A DNA stretch of 64,000 bases from Breviolum minutum Mf 1.05b.01 (lineage: Eukaryota; Sar; Dinophyceae; Suessiales; Symbiodiniaceae): assembly GCA_000507305.1 (NCBI GenBank), contig DF239223.1:140606-204605 (forward strand), read 5' to 3'. A program made the position numbers and the translations under genes. Shown here in pieces: positions 33,838 to 45,029 of this stretch. The notes under the pieces are model-generated. The model saw only the letters and a list, made by a program, of their open reading frames with translations. It did no database searches and was not told where the DNA came from. The number at the start of each line of letters is the position of its first letter. Within the stretch, counting starts at the first letter, position 1.

Positions 33838-36800
33838 ACGGTCCAAATCTCAGGTCCAAACCCCATGCCACCACAGCGCCAGAAGCACTTCGAGCAGCAA
33901 AAGCATAGTCATTGGCGCACATGTCAATGACCTTCACATGAAAGGTACCCAAATTGAATCATAGATGTTGTACTGATGTTAGAAGTTGATGCAAACTACT
34001 GTAAAATTTGATGCAGCGTACCAAACATGCATTCCAATATTACAATCTACTTTCACTTTCTCTTGCAAAGTTGTTACCAAGGAAATCTTAAGACTCTCTA
34101 ATTTCCCTCTTGTTGGAGCATGCTACACCAGTGCCCACCTTTTCTCCGGCAAGCTCACACTCGGCCTTGGGAGCAAGTGATCCATCTGAGTCAGTGATTC
34201 TCAGTGGCTCTTGATCTTGAAACAAACTCTTGGATGATGCAGGAGGACCACGAAAAAAATCATGACCCCGTAAAACCTGAAAAAAAAAGTGACCATAAAC
34301 ATCCATAAACCCTCCTACTATATAATACCTCCACACACACAAACGCACGTCGAGGAGCTGGTACGGAATCACCACCACAACTCAGCTCCCCCCAGGCGCA
34401 AATGGAGCCATTCTGCAAAACGGCAGCAAAGGCTCGAGTGGTGTGATACAATGCCTGAGCACCACCTCGGATCGTGGCAAACTTGTGGCCGTTTCACGAA
34501 AGATTCAGATTACAGTATATAGTCATATATTTACTCCTCTCAGCAGATTAGTGATACACTAATGATATATCTGTTGTAGTGGAGAGAAAGCTAGACGTGG
34601 AATCTTCTGCGTAAGAAAAGTTCGCTGTTCTTGGCTCTATGCACGACAAAAAAGCTTAAAGCACATCTTGAAGATTCAAGGGATCACAAAAAGAGTTGTT
34701 ACAAAGAATCATCTACGTCCATCTCAATTTTCTCATTGACACCCACACATCATCCACACCTCCAGCAGCGATCTTCTCCGCCACTGGTGTCACATCACCA
34801 CCGGAGGCCCTATCACCCCAGCAGACTACGGAGCCATCATCGCGACGCGCAGCGAAGGCCCAATCATTCGCAACGACTTGCCTGTTGTTGGATGATGAGA
34901 AGCAAACCTGTAAACCCTGCCACTTTGGGGAGGTGAAGCAAACCTGTAAACCCTGCCACTTTGGGACCTCCCCAAGGTGAGTTTAACAGTTGGTAGCTGA
35001 AAATATAAGATATCCACTTTCGGAAAGCAGTCTTTTAACAATCATTTTTAAGGGGTGTATGTTAAACTTCGGGGGTGTATATTATATGAAGTTCACCCCA
35101 AAAAGTTTTAGAAGATACTCCTTTGGACTACTTGGTTGGTTGCATAAGGCTTTTCCCTTTAAATCAGACCCCATCCATGACAAAAAAGAAAATCTTCTCT
35201 TCTATCTTTCATGCCACATGGGAAAAGGAAATGTCAGAGGGAGATTTATGATATTGGGCCAGCATAATGTTAGAAAGACTGCAGGGTCTGAAATTGGACA
35301 TTCTAAATCCTTGGGCATGCATCCTGCAGGGTTCCTTTTCAGATCCCACCAGTAGTTAAGAGCAACATATCCAAGCTGTGCAGGGCTTGAATAATTTGTC
35401 ATGTGGCAGGGGGAAAACAACAAGAATGAGCACAAATAGCTCTTCTGACTGCATTGTAGGACATAGAATGACAGTCATGCATATAGCATACATAATTGTA
35501 CAGTTACTCAATCATTGATTAATCCTGAAACCATGAACATAATGGACATTACTGGGCATGGCATTGTTAATCCTGGATGCTCACTCTTCACAGGTACTCC
35601 ACAGGTCCCATGGATTGCAGTGCAAGGATCAATACATTGCCCAACAAGGATGTCCTCACTGCACTGGAGTCACCACCAGTCTGTGGATCACCCCATGTCA
35701 GAACAGTGTAGCCCAAACCTCAATCGCTGCTATGTTCAGCGATTGAATGGGGTTGATGACACGCAATGGGTTGATGGACAACTTCATCTTAGCCGGGGAT
35801 AGGAATAGAACACCATTCTATCCATGGGATATTCAACATCTATCCCGAAAGCGGTGCACGATTTCGTTCATAAACAGTGGCTCTGACTGTGAAAACACAA
35901 CATGTCCTTTTGGCCAACTGCATTGCTGTTAAACATGCCCCACGTGCTTCGCAATAGCTTTAGAAGACTAAGCCTTTGGCCACGCACCGGAAAATTTGAA
36001 CGCCTTCACACATGCCCCGCAACTCAACTCGCTGTCCGAGCCCTTTCCTACCCGTTTCGTCATAATTCGTCTTAGCAGCTCATGGGGTCTTCTTTCAATG
36101 CTGCGAAGGCTTTCAAACTTGGCACAATGTCCTTGGTTGCATCCCGGCCTCTTGGCCCCTGATTTGGTACATAACTGGTAAACGGGTAAACGGTAGGTTT
36201 ACAGTAAAACCATGCATATGCTCATATTGGGAACACAATGAGTTGTATGTGCTTGTGCATAAATACGTATATTCAAATGGGTGCGTGAGAACATGTAATT
36301 TAGAACCTTTATACGTTATATAAACGCATGTATTTAGACAGTCTGTGCTATGTCAAAGTAAAACGTGCGTTTTGTCTTCGATTTTTGTCAACCATGAAAT
36401 GCACTTCTTTTGATGTCACCATGCGTTTGCGTATACATTCAATGGGTATATGAAAATTGTCTATGTAGTATTGCAAAACAAATACGTACTGTGTATATGA
36501 AGACGAATTGATCAATATCCCCATCAAAAGCCCACACACACACACACACAGACACACACTCACATACTCACACACACCACTTCGAACGGCTTTATTCTGG
36601 TGCATTCAATTCTGCTTTTCAGAGATGCATGACAAAATCATCCCTGAAGAAAGGAAATGCAATTGAGAATTAAGACTATTATCTTAAAATATGATCGTAT
36701 CATTTCATGTTACATAATTATATACTTTTATCATTTATTATTATACACCCCCGAAGTTTAACATAGCCCCTGAAAATGGTGATGTTAAACTGTTAAACTT

Positions 36801-39800
36801 CGGGAGGGTATACATCAATGATCCAGTTAAAAAGCCAAGCTTCAATAACGCTGTGCTTCAACATGTGGGCTGTGGCAGAGGCATCTCCACCAAAGTCAGG
36901 ATTTCCCCAGCAAACCACCGAGCCATCTGCCTGGCAATAACGTCATCAGCTGTGAAACATGGAATGGCGACTGTGGTGGTAACGAGCTGCTAGGGTGACC
37001 TTAGGAAAATGCATTCTGAGTCGCCTTCATCGCCACGTAGGCTCTTCCATTTCCACGAATATCAACCACCCCAGACTGCAACGATCAACCAGGTTTGGAA
37101 GAAGGGCTGGGTGGACAGAATGCTCTCATTTACAAAATACAATTCAAACGTGACACTTCAAGCCGCAAATGTGGCCATGTGAATTTGATCGGTTTTGTGA
37201 AAGAATAGCACTGGTTGCAGGATGACACAAAAAGGAATCTAGCTGGTTGCCTGCAGTGCAAAAATGGAACCATGAGCCACGAATCACCACTGACCTGCAG
37301 CTCATCCTGCACTGCACTGGCATCTCCACCACAGCCAGGCGCGCCCCAAGCAACAGCTCCACCATCTGCGATCCAATGGAAAGAGTTGTGCGCTGGTTTG
37401 GCGCAAGATATGAAACCAGCAAAATGTCTATCGATGTCTTCGGTTTTAACGTACTTGGCCTATGGACAAAGAGAAAAGAATCCGTAATGATGTGTCCTGA
37501 TAATTCCATGTACGTGTATTGTACGTGTGTTTGCTGTTCACGCTCTTTCTAATCTGTCTATACTTACTGCCCGTACCCGTCTTGTGCAACTGGCCCCCCA
37601 ATTTGACGGCTCCTCCGGTGATAGCTGCAAACGCGCGGATGTTGGAGAACACGTTTTCCAAGTTCCTGATGTTGGCCTCACTAGTTGAGCGCATTGGCTT
37701 CAAAATTGCAACCAGAAACCAACCACTCCAACTCGAAATCCCTTCCAGAGATTCACACACCCTCTTGTAGTTCCTTGGATCATATAGATCTGCCAAGCAA
37801 TTCCTGAATCGACTCAACAGGTTTCAACTGTTGGCACCTCCGAAGGGATGACGCCGCCAGCACCTGGATCGCCCCAGGTGATAACAGAACCATCATCCTG
37901 GAGCCACGGCTGAGCAGGATGATAAGTTCACCCCGTTTTTGGTATGACTTGAAGTTACATACGATCTATATATAACCACGTGAAAGGGAGAATTAAAGAT
38001 ACAAAAGGTTGATGTATGATGCCTAAAGCCATGTGATGATAGAGAAGCCCAATAATAAAGTATCAATGTCATCACTGTAGGCTATTTAACAAAAGTTGAC
38101 GTCACATACATATCATACACACACACTATATTATCACACAATTGACAATATGCCACAGGGGGGAACCCACTCTGACATAGTCCTTGGCCGCCACGAAGGC
38201 ACCGGCATTGCCCCAAATGTTCAGCACGCCGCTTTGCAACTCCGAATGCACCGGGGAGACGTCTCCACCTACACTGTGATCACCCCATGCGATGACCTCA
38301 AATCAGAAAGTCAGATAAAAGTGTTTAGCAGAAGGGCATCTTCATTTAGGAAAATCCTTCAAAAAAACCGAACAAATCCAAATTGAATTTTTAGTTGAAA
38401 CAGTGCTATCAAAATGCTGGACCAGTATGTGGGTGTTTCCAAAAAATAGGGAGTACAGTACCCCCAAAATGGATGGTGTATAATTATGTATAATTTATAA
38501 TGGAAAAAACCCTATTGTTTAATGGATCCATTTTGGGGGGGTTTAACCCACCATTTAAGGAAACACCCCATGGTATGAACTGCGTCGAATCCAAGGCTCT
38601 TGGCCACCCTCCTTTAGAGCTGCGAAAGCAAACTCGGTGCTGCCTTGTTTCTTAAAAACGCAAGGCGTGGCTGTTTAAAACGCAGGCCAATGGCAGACAA
38701 TTGGCAGATGAGATTCTTTGTCGGGGGGTTCTAGGGGGGGGGGGGTGAGCATATAAATATAAAGGTATAAAAAAGTTACATACACATAATGTAATGATAT
38801 ACAGTATATATATACTCTATATATACATACACTTCTCTAGTTGTTTGCATGATATATATATATATATACACAGTACACAAAACTGGAATGCTACTGGACC
38901 TTTTCCAAGAGTTGGTGCCACACTAGTGACTCACTAGTTCCTTCCAGTTCCATGTTGGACAAACATTCGAAACTGAGAAACATGATGCACCAATGCACTT
39001 TTTCGCTCTGAAATTGTCTGTCAAATGGCAGCTGGATAGCATGACAGCGTATATTTTTCGAAGTGCTGAGGTCGTTGCAAACTTTGACAACACCAGAGGT
39101 CAAGGAAGAAGCAACGTCACCAGGTGCACCGCCAGCATCTGCGTCACCCCAACCTGCGGGTGCAACTGAAGAACAAAATTCATCTTCTGGCCGAAAAAAA
39201 AATCTCAAAGTGATTTCGCCAAGTGAAACAAAGATGCAACCAGGAGGCAAACTAGCTGCCCTCCTTCTCTAAAAGCGGTGAAGGCCTTGGTTTGCAGGTA
39301 AACGAGTGACCCATCTGACTCCTCAAATCCACCCTGCTGCATCCAAGGAACCCATTCATTGTAGCATATCTGAAAGGCTCGGCTCTTCAAGTGTGCAGCC
39401 ACATGCGAAGAATTTCCACCACAAGCAGGATCCCCCCATGTAGTTACAGAGCCTGCAATGAGAACAAGGTCGCAAAATGTTGTTCACATGTATGGAAAAA
39501 TGTAACCAACCAAGTTACCAGAAGCGGAAGTTGCCAAACATTAAAATTGTTGACTTTCTGGAAACATTCATCATATTCATCGCCCCCACCTTGTTGTCCA
39601 ACGGCAGCAAAGGCACGAGTGTTTCCCACTGCAAAGGTAATCCCTGCATCAAGTCGATCTGATAGTGACAATGGGATGGATCCACCTGGACGGCCCAGTA
39701 GAGCGGCATTTTTGTGCAAAAAAGAACGGATAAAAACGGATGAATCCGGGAATCCATCCTATGCAAAAAACTTATGTGAGATCAGCATACTTAAACAACG

Positions 39801-39965
39801 TGTAACACGTGATCATGTCACTATCCTAATCTAACTATACCTGCAAACCTCTGCTTCATGATATCTTGAAATGAGGGGTGGTTAATGTTGGTTGATGTTT
39901 TTGTTGCAGCGGTTTTCTTTCCATCCTTGCCTGCTGTAGGATCACCCCAGGCAACAAGGCCATAG
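33838..39965 (-). CDS. RCC1-like repeat gene, about one repeat per exon (array of exons)
   Basis: At least fourteen minus-strand segments encode variants of one motif: a stretch like I-x-A/S-x-x-x-A-F-A-A-I-x-x-D-G-S-V-V-x-W-G-D-P-x-x-G-G-D-x-S-x-V. This is the RCC1-like repeat (beta-propeller blade) found in RCC1 and HERC-type proteins. Segments are separated by 150-700 bp of intron-like sequence, several with acceptor CAG and GT donors. Only part of each repeat is in most exons, and several copies have lost the W-G-D core, so the whole may be one gene, two neighbours, or partly decayed. The 5' end (high coordinates) and stop were not found. Individual exons are listed separately. Two foldback elements and a 31-bp duplication sit in its introns. 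Confidence 0.65.
33842..33943 (-). CDS. RCC1-like exon (DMCANDYAFAARSASGAVVA)
   Basis: Reads VKVIDMCANDYAFAARSASG, AVVAWGLDLRFG; ends near GACC before GTAGAG. It covers the AFAA helix side and the V-V-A-W-G strand, and is the most 3' repeat seen. Confidence 0.6.
34342..34460 (-). CDS. RCC1-like exon (AFAAVLQNGSICAWGELSCG)
   Basis: Reads TTRAFAAVLQNGSICAWGEL, SCGGDSVPAPRRAFVCVEV. The core AFAA...NGS...WG...GGDS is intact. Confidence 0.65.
34735..34880 (-). CDS. RCC1-like exon (DGSVVCWGDRASGGDVTPVA)
   Basis: Reads VVANDWAFAARRDDGSVVCW, GDRASGGDVTPVAEKIAAGG, VDDVW. It is the best complete repeat in the array, spanning both the AFAA and WGD parts in one exon. Confidence 0.7.
34899..34965 (+). 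repeat. 31-bp perfect direct repeat, period 36
   Basis: GAAGCAAACCTGTAAACCCT plus eleven more identical bases occurs at 34899-34929 and again at 34935-34965. It lies right beside the RCC1-like exon 34735-34880 in presumed intron. Confidence 0.9.
35058..35080. repeat. Half copy of the TTAAACTTCGGGGGTGTA foldback
   Basis: A 23-bp perfect match, in reverse complement, to the left arm of the foldback element at 36742-36812; similarity extends a little further on both sides. The other arm is missing here. Confidence 0.75.
35610..35712 (-). CDS. RCC1-like exon (TWGDPQTGGDSSAVRTSLLG)
   Basis: Reads TVLTWGDPQTGGDSSAVRTS, LLGNVLIL. Intact WGDPxxGGDSSAV core; the AFAA half is not in this exon. Confidence 0.65.
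36076..36160 (-). CDS. RCC1-like exon, partial (KAFAALKEDPMS)
   Basis: Reads GRDATKDIVPSLKAFAALKE, DPMSC then a stop. The AFAA side is kept but the expected DGSVVxWG is replaced, so the copy is either spliced here or decayed. Confidence 0.4.
36532..36577. repeat. (CA)n microsatellite
   Basis: CACACA run with a few interruptions, plus strand. Confidence 0.85.
36742..36812. mobile_element. 71-bp foldback element (arms CCGAAGTTTAACA)
   Basis: Two 22-bp arms, 36742-36763 and 36791-36812, are inverted repeats with two mismatches, separated by 27 bp. An identical copy of the left arm is found inverted at 35058-35080. Likely a tiny MITE or a foldback remnant inside an intron of the RCC1-like gene. 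Confidence 0.7.
36836..36930 (-). CDS. RCC1-like exon (ADGSVVCWGNPDFGGDASAT)
   Basis: Starts after TTGCCAG at 36930 and reads ADGSVVCWGNPDFGGDASAT, AHMLKHSVIEAWL. Intact WG(N)P..FGGD core with a clear acceptor. Confidence 0.7.
37010..37085 (-). CDS. RCC1-like exon, AFAA side (DIRGNGRAYVAMKATQ)
   Basis: Reads LQSGVVDIRGNGRAYVAMKA, TQNAFS. RAYVA replaces the usual RAFAA. A CTAAG/GTCACC donor-like site follows. Confidence 0.5.
37290..37365 (-). CDS. RCC1-like exon (GGAVAWGAPGCGGDASAVQD)
   Basis: Starts after ATCGCAG and reads GGAVAWGAPGCGGDASAVQD, ELQVSGD. D-P is changed to A-P; the rest of the core is intact. Confidence 0.68.
37585..37690 (-). CDS. RCC1-like exon, AFAA side (NVFSNIRAFAAITGGAVKLG)
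   Basis: Reads SEANIRNLENVFSNIRAFAA, ITGGAVKLGGQL. The WG of the next strand has become LG, as expected of a drifted or pseudogenised repeat. Confidence 0.55.
37822..37897 (-). CDS. RCC1-like exon (DDGSVITWGDPGAGG)
   Basis: Starts after GGCTCCAG and reads DDGSVITWGDPGAGGVIPSE, VPTVET. Textbook WGDPxxGG core and a clear acceptor. Confidence 0.7.
38178..38299 (-). CDS. RCC1-like exon (VIAWGDHSVGGDVSPVHSEL)
   Basis: Reads VIAWGDHSVGGDVSPVHSEL, QSGVLNIWGNAGAFVAAKDY. Contains both the WGD core and the following GAFVAA strand-helix, so nearly one full repeat unit in frame. Confidence 0.72.
38431..38568. mobile_element. 138-bp foldback element (GGGTGTTTCC ends)
   Basis: The ends GGGTGTTTCC (38431-38440) and GGAAACACCC (38559-38568) are perfect inverted repeats. 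A second inverted pair lies inside: CCCCAAAATGGAT near 38462-38474 and ATCCATTTTGGGG near 38526-38538. A related left end occurs at 16762. A short non-autonomous element of unknown family. Confidence 0.75.
38590..38650 (-). CDS. RCC1-like exon, AFAA side (STEFAFAALKEGG)
   Basis: Reads KQGSTEFAFAALKEGGQEPW. Short; supported by its position between two clear repeats and the same strand. Confidence 0.42.
38725..38752 (+). repeat. G-run tract
   Basis: GGGGGG, a short spacer, then at least twelve G before TGAGC. A possible quadruplex in an intron of the RCC1-like array. Confidence 0.6.
39060..39153 (-). CDS. RCC1-like exon (GWGDADAGGAPGDVASSLTS)
   Basis: Starts after CACCCGCAG and reads GWGDADAGGAPGDVASSLTS, GVVKVCNDLST. 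The Ala/Gly-rich insert lengthens the usual G-G-D segment. Confidence 0.6.
39270..39450 (-). CDS. RCC1-like exon (TWGDPACGGNSSHVAAHLKS)
   Basis: Reads TWGDPACGGNSSHVAAHLKS, RAFQICYNEWVPWMQQGGFE, ESDGSLVYLQTKAFTAF. It is longer than the others and seems to hold one WGD core and the next K-A-F-T-A-F helix. Confidence 0.65.
39575..39655 (-). CDS. RCC1-like exon, AFAA side (GNTRAFAAVGQQGGGDE)
   Basis: Reads GITFAVGNTRAFAAVGQQGG, GDE. Only the RAFAAV side is conserved. Confidence 0.5.
39841..39965 (-). CDS. RCC1-like exon (GLVAWGDPTAGKDGKKTAAT)
   Basis: Reads GLVAWGDPTAGKDGKKTAAT, KTSTNINHPSFQDIMKQRFA and ends CAG before GTATAG at 39841, a good donor. This is the most upstream confident repeat. 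Confidence 0.62.
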
Positions 39966-40779
39966 ACGTGGATGAAAACCACAGCTGTGAGTTCCAACCT
40001 TGTCATAAGCACCCCACGACTCATGGTAACGACGTCCCCCCCAGGAAGGTGTGAGTCATAAGACTGATGGGATGAAAGTTTGCATCTAATACGCATGAAT
40101 GATAGATGTGCATTTTCACTGGCCATGGCAAATTGTCCTGAGCGAGAATTCGGAAGAAACAATAATTTCTGGGGCTATACTTTTCTCACAGAACGACCCT
40201 TGACCTTGCAGCTCCTGGTTAGCAAGTTGTTGGGACTTGATCAAAAAAGTCGTGAAAGATGGAGTCATGAGTCAAGCTGGGATAGGATACGATGATGTGC
40301 TCCATGAAAACTCCTTGTTCTAGTGTGTTCCAAGTGCAAGAGTGGCTGGATCTTGCGTTAAGACCACCAATAACGCGGGTCCACAAAGTGTTGCTTCATA
40401 ATCACTATTCTTCAGACCAAGGTCCTGCAAAAACTAGTCATTCCTTACATGAGGGACGGCAGTCCCTATCTTTGCGACAGCTTCAGCTGTAAAAACCACT
40501 GCTGGGTTCCCAGTCCGTTCGGCCGGCAGGTCACCCCGATTGCCTCAGAAAGCAGAAACCGTGAGATCATCGTCATGAGGAAACAAAGCGAGAAAAATAA
40601 ACTTGAGCCTCTTGATGGGCAATACAACCCAATAATGCAAAAACCAGGATTGCGGAATCTTCTGGAAGAAGAGTGCTTTTGGACTTATGTCTGCATTCAT
40701 AAAAATATCCAAATATGCATAAATATGCTACGAAAGAGCAGGATGCTGGGAACCCCGGCTTTCTGCAGCCACAGCAGCA

Positions 40780-40890
40780 CGTTGGCCTGGGCCCTCTGGC
40801 AAAGTTGCAACCACTGCTGCAAGTCTCCTCATATCTTTCAACTCGCCGGGGGTCAATTTCGTGGACGCCAGCAGGCTTTGGCAATATTCT
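40780..40890 (-). CDS. Candidate exon (LKDMRRLAAVVATLPEGPGQ)
   Basis: The minus-strand frame reads STKLTPGELKDMRRLAAVVA, TLPEGPGQRAAVAAESRGSQ. GC-rich, helical, unlike the RCC1-like motif. Could be an upstream exon of the same gene or a neighbour. Confidence 0.38.
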
Positions 40891-42049
40891 TTCATATAAA
40901 AACGGTATCATGTATGAAAACATATATTAAAACATCTGTTTAGTTTAATTGAAACAAAATATCCATCAAGTCAGCCACGACTGAAACGTACCAAAACATC
41001 TCAAATAGAAATTACAATATTCAAGTAAATTCCCACAAGTACTGCCGCCAAGTTTCGACAAAGTGTCCGGGGAGAAGACTCCATCACCTTTACCCCAAAA
41101 AATCAACCACTGGAAGCTAAAAAGTTCGATGTCCCCAAAGGCAACCATGTTTGATCAAAAAAGGCTCCGTATATATATATATACATACAGGTTCCATTTT
41201 TGGAACTTAAGCGCTGTAATTCAAATACAGGCACGGCAAAATGTCAGCATATGTCAAATTATTATATATCAGGCAAACCACTCAAAGTTGACTCTTGCCT
41301 TGCAGAACACTATTCTTCTTACTGCATCTTTGTGGAAAATGTTGCAAGCACCTTGTTCTGCTTCCTCTTGTGAGAGCATTCTGAGAGTCTCCTGTAGGAA
41401 AGCAATGAAACTAACAGCAAGTTCTGAAGTTCCTGCCCAAAACGGAGAATCATCTTGACATTTTACAGCTACACAGCCACATGAAAACAGCAGTATCACA
41501 TCTCCATGTCGTCCACTGCACGACGTCTGTGCAGCAGGTGGACCACCTTAGCTGATTCTAGGTCAAAGAGCAAACTCATCAATCTTGTAAGGATTCATTG
41601 GGGAAAGTCCTTTCACCCAAATGTAGGAATTGATTTACGGCTCAGATAGTCCCTGACTAACACAAATCAGTATAAACATACAACTAATATCAACAAATAA
41701 TGATGCCAAATTGAATTTGGCCATTTTCCTGGGCAAATCTTCATTGTAAACGACTTCCCCTCTTGGGAAAGTTCATTTCAGGCACATTTTGCCAAGGAAC
41801 AGCTCCCAAGGCAATGAAACTGTAGAGTTGCAAGGCGCGGCTTAGATGTCCCTTTAGCACCTGGCAGAAAGGGAACAAAAAAAATGTTGGTGCCATTTTG
41901 TGCCTAGCTATTCTGGCAAAATGATGGCAAACAAATTGTAGATAATGGATGATGAGAATACCTTTGGGAAATGCCCTATCAGTCACATATCATATTGTTT
42001 TTATAAATATCATGTTCTGGCGGGTATTTTTCATTCATCACTTCAAGGA

Positions 42050-42165
42050 AATCCTTGTTCGTCCAGACGGTGCGGCCTCATTTCGAGCATGAACCTCCAA
42101 TCTCTTTTTGATCTGAGAGATGCGAACTTTCAAGGAGACCACATCGGGCCTCAGTTACCCAAGCC
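42050..42165 (-). CDS. Candidate exon (VVSLKVRISQIKKRLEVHAR)
   Basis: The minus-strand frame reads VVSLKVRISQIKKRLEVHAR, NEAAPSGRTRISLK. Basic amphipathic helix. Borders uncertain; no family recognised. Confidence 0.4.
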
Positions 42166-43249
42166 GATCTGTTGCAAGGATTCTAGTTCTGGTGGCTAGG
42201 GAAGTACCAGATACCATGATGCACCATGTCACCACATAGGAGGCAATATATAGATTTTAGTACCGCAGCCATGGTAATCATTGGTCATCCACAGCAGCTA
42301 TACCAAGTGCTACAGTAGTGCTTCGCCAAGGCATCCAACGGCTGCCTTGGAAGAAATCCCTGAATTCCCATGAAGCCATGTGGCCCCATCAGCAGTTCAC
42401 CTTTCAGACCATGTAGCACAAGCCTTCCAGCCAGAAACAACAAGGATGGCCCCCCAAAAAATGGGATTATCTCATTATTTACAAGGTTTCATACATCCCA
42501 GGTGGTGCAGGATTCCTTCCATCAACAGTATGATGTTGCATTCATTCGAGGACATGTCTACATTACATACATTCCGCATCTAGGATTCTGAATGACAAGC
42601 TTCTGAAAAAAAATGACCTGTTCAAATTACAGAAGGAATTGAGTCAGCAATGAATGGGGGCTTCGGCTTCAATGTTTAGCAATCTGCTTCTAGTGCAAAA
42701 ACGGACGATATACAGTGGCAGTGGCAGCTATGGGAAGACCTTTGGGTTCGGTTGGTATGCTTCAGCCCAAGCCACTCAACGGTATCTGGTGGCAACTCCT
42801 TTTGCAAGCGCCGTAAGGGTGTGGGCGGTAGCTTGTGAAAGCCTGCACGTGCCAAGCTGCATCATGCACTGCACACCTTGTGAACACACTGATTCTTGTC
42901 CACTTTATCAGCTGCAACAGTCTTCTGGGACAACACATCATCAGGATTGAGATATAACCAGGTGCTTGTGGGACGAAAATACATTTGCCACTGTTTGAAA
43001 TGCATGGTGTGGGATGTCGGGTTTTCCCTGCCTCTCATGGTGTGGTCAATGATTGCATTTTTTGCACCTGGCCGTCACCATTTTGGTGGAAGTACAAGAC
43101 TGGCATCCAAAGGGGGAAAACGACAAACGTTGTTTGCCAAGAGACGAGGATCTCCCCGTCCGGACCAACCGGACAAACCGCTCTTGAAACGTAGCATAGC
43201 AACGACTGCCTGGCTCCAAAAATGAGGCAGTTAAAAATGTCAAAAAAAA

Positions 43250-44500
43250 AACAGTGCCATGTTATCAGTCAAAAAATGGCTAGCGGCTAAACACACAGCT
43301 AATGAAACGGTCACGCCTGGATTGCCACCTTCCATACTCGTCTGTAGTCCTGCTCCACCAGGAACTGGCCAATTAATATCTGAGTAACACTTCCTTCGTC
43401 CTTTGCCGTTCCAACAGCCTTTCCAAAAGTCATCTTCGAAAAAAAGTCATTCCATGAGCAGCGAACATCAACAAAAAAAACTTCAACCTATGACTGCAAA
43501 GCTGTGGCACAACGTTGCCCAAAACATGTTTTTCAGGTCCTTGCAGGAGCCATCCTGGCAGGAAGGTTTGAGCCTTGAAGTTTCAAACGCTCCTTCTGAT
43601 AAGGGGTGAACTGGTAACATTACGTAAGTGTTTCCAGCCCCATTGAATGTATCTCTCTGAGGTACCAAGTATCCCTCAAGTACAACATTGAAAGATTTTA
43701 CAACACATGTTGCAGCATCAAGTGAATCAAGTGGATGGAATCAATCATGAGAGAACCATTTCTCGCTACCAAAGCAAGGCACCTTTGTCAATTTCATCTG
43801 CAATGCATTCATGCAGAATTGAGAGGTTAGATTACTCATCTAGACTATACGTAGATGATTGAAAACATCCCACGTAGATATATATATAAACACCCACTGG
43901 TACCACAGTGGTACCACTTCATGCAACGTTGACTCCTCACCAACCACCATTTAATTGCTCTTAGCTTACTATTTTTTTCTCCCGACAGAGCCTTGCCCAA
44001 AGCATCCGCAAGCTTCTTCCCATAAAGCAAATTCGCCATGCCAGGTGCTAATGTGTCCTGCACAGCGGAAACTGCAAGTTTTCACTTGTTGCCGTTCAAG
44101 TTGCGCACCGTTCCGTGTTGATGTACTAGAAGTCTCCTTAAGGAACAACCCTTATTAACTTCTGATCTTCTATAATCTGTATAATCTGTAGCTATCTACG
44201 TCCTGTCAAATCTAGCCTGGACATCCAATGCTTGGGTTTCTCACAACACCCTGCGCAAGTGTCCTGACAAGCATGATGGTCAAGGCTGCCATGGCTACGT
44301 GGCCAAGAAATCTGGCTGCTAATGCTGACTTCGTTGCCGTGCCAGAAGGAATGACGAGGCTATAGCTATGCTGCTATGCTATAGAAAAATTGAACTACAG
44401 AAGCTATGCCATGCTTGGATGCTCCCTTTTGTAGTGCTCAGAGCACTTTCCGCCACCTACGCAATGAAGATGGACAATGGACTGAAGCGCCGTGAAATTG
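43250..44500. other. Stretch without a supported gene
   Basis: Mixed filler with several overlapping short frames; no splice-like pair or protein-like frame above about 50 codons. Confidence 0.35.
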
Positions 44501-44559
44501 CTTGCTGAATTTCAGCAGCAACAACGAATATCGGCAGCAAAAAGTACAATCAGCAAGCA

Positions 44560-44770
44560 GGTTGAAGAAATGTCCAAATGACAAAATGAATATGGATTGA
44601 TGGATATGGATGTTCGTGCTGCATGAAGAGATTCTTTCAACTCCTCTATAGAACTGTCCTTCATTTCGGTAGTTTGAGACTCATTTAAGAACGTGAGATA
44701 CTTGTAGATGCAGTGTCTACTCGAAGAGTCCAAAAGATCTCCAAAAGAGAGAACACCTACTGTACATAAA
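44560..44770 (-). CDS. Candidate exon (GVLSFGDLLDSSSRHCIYKY)
   Basis: The minus-strand frame reads VGVLSFGDLLDSSSRHCIYK, YLTFLNESQTTEMKDSSIEE, LKESLHAARTSISI. Natural composition. Unassigned. Confidence 0.38.
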
Positions 44771-45029
44771 CATGACAAATTCTGAGCTGAATTCGTACAA
44801 AGCTAATCGCTGAAAGACATGCACCTCTTTCCCAGCCCAGAAATCAGGAAGGCTTCATGTGTTTCCCACCGAATGATGCATCCAAGCCTTCCTCCTTTGC
44901 TGGACTCGAAGGGTCATTTGCCTGTCATTTGTCAACGGTCGGTCAGCACAAAATCGTACCAATGGCATCCTGTGCTAAAATCAATGAGCCGCACTGACAC
45001 GATTCCAATGAACATCCAATGACTTCCGT

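Noticed and set aside
43020..43230. RCC1-like exon on the plus strand (HHFGGSTRLASKGGK)
   Set aside because: Only a chance F-G-G-S; lacks W-G and A-F-A-A signatures.
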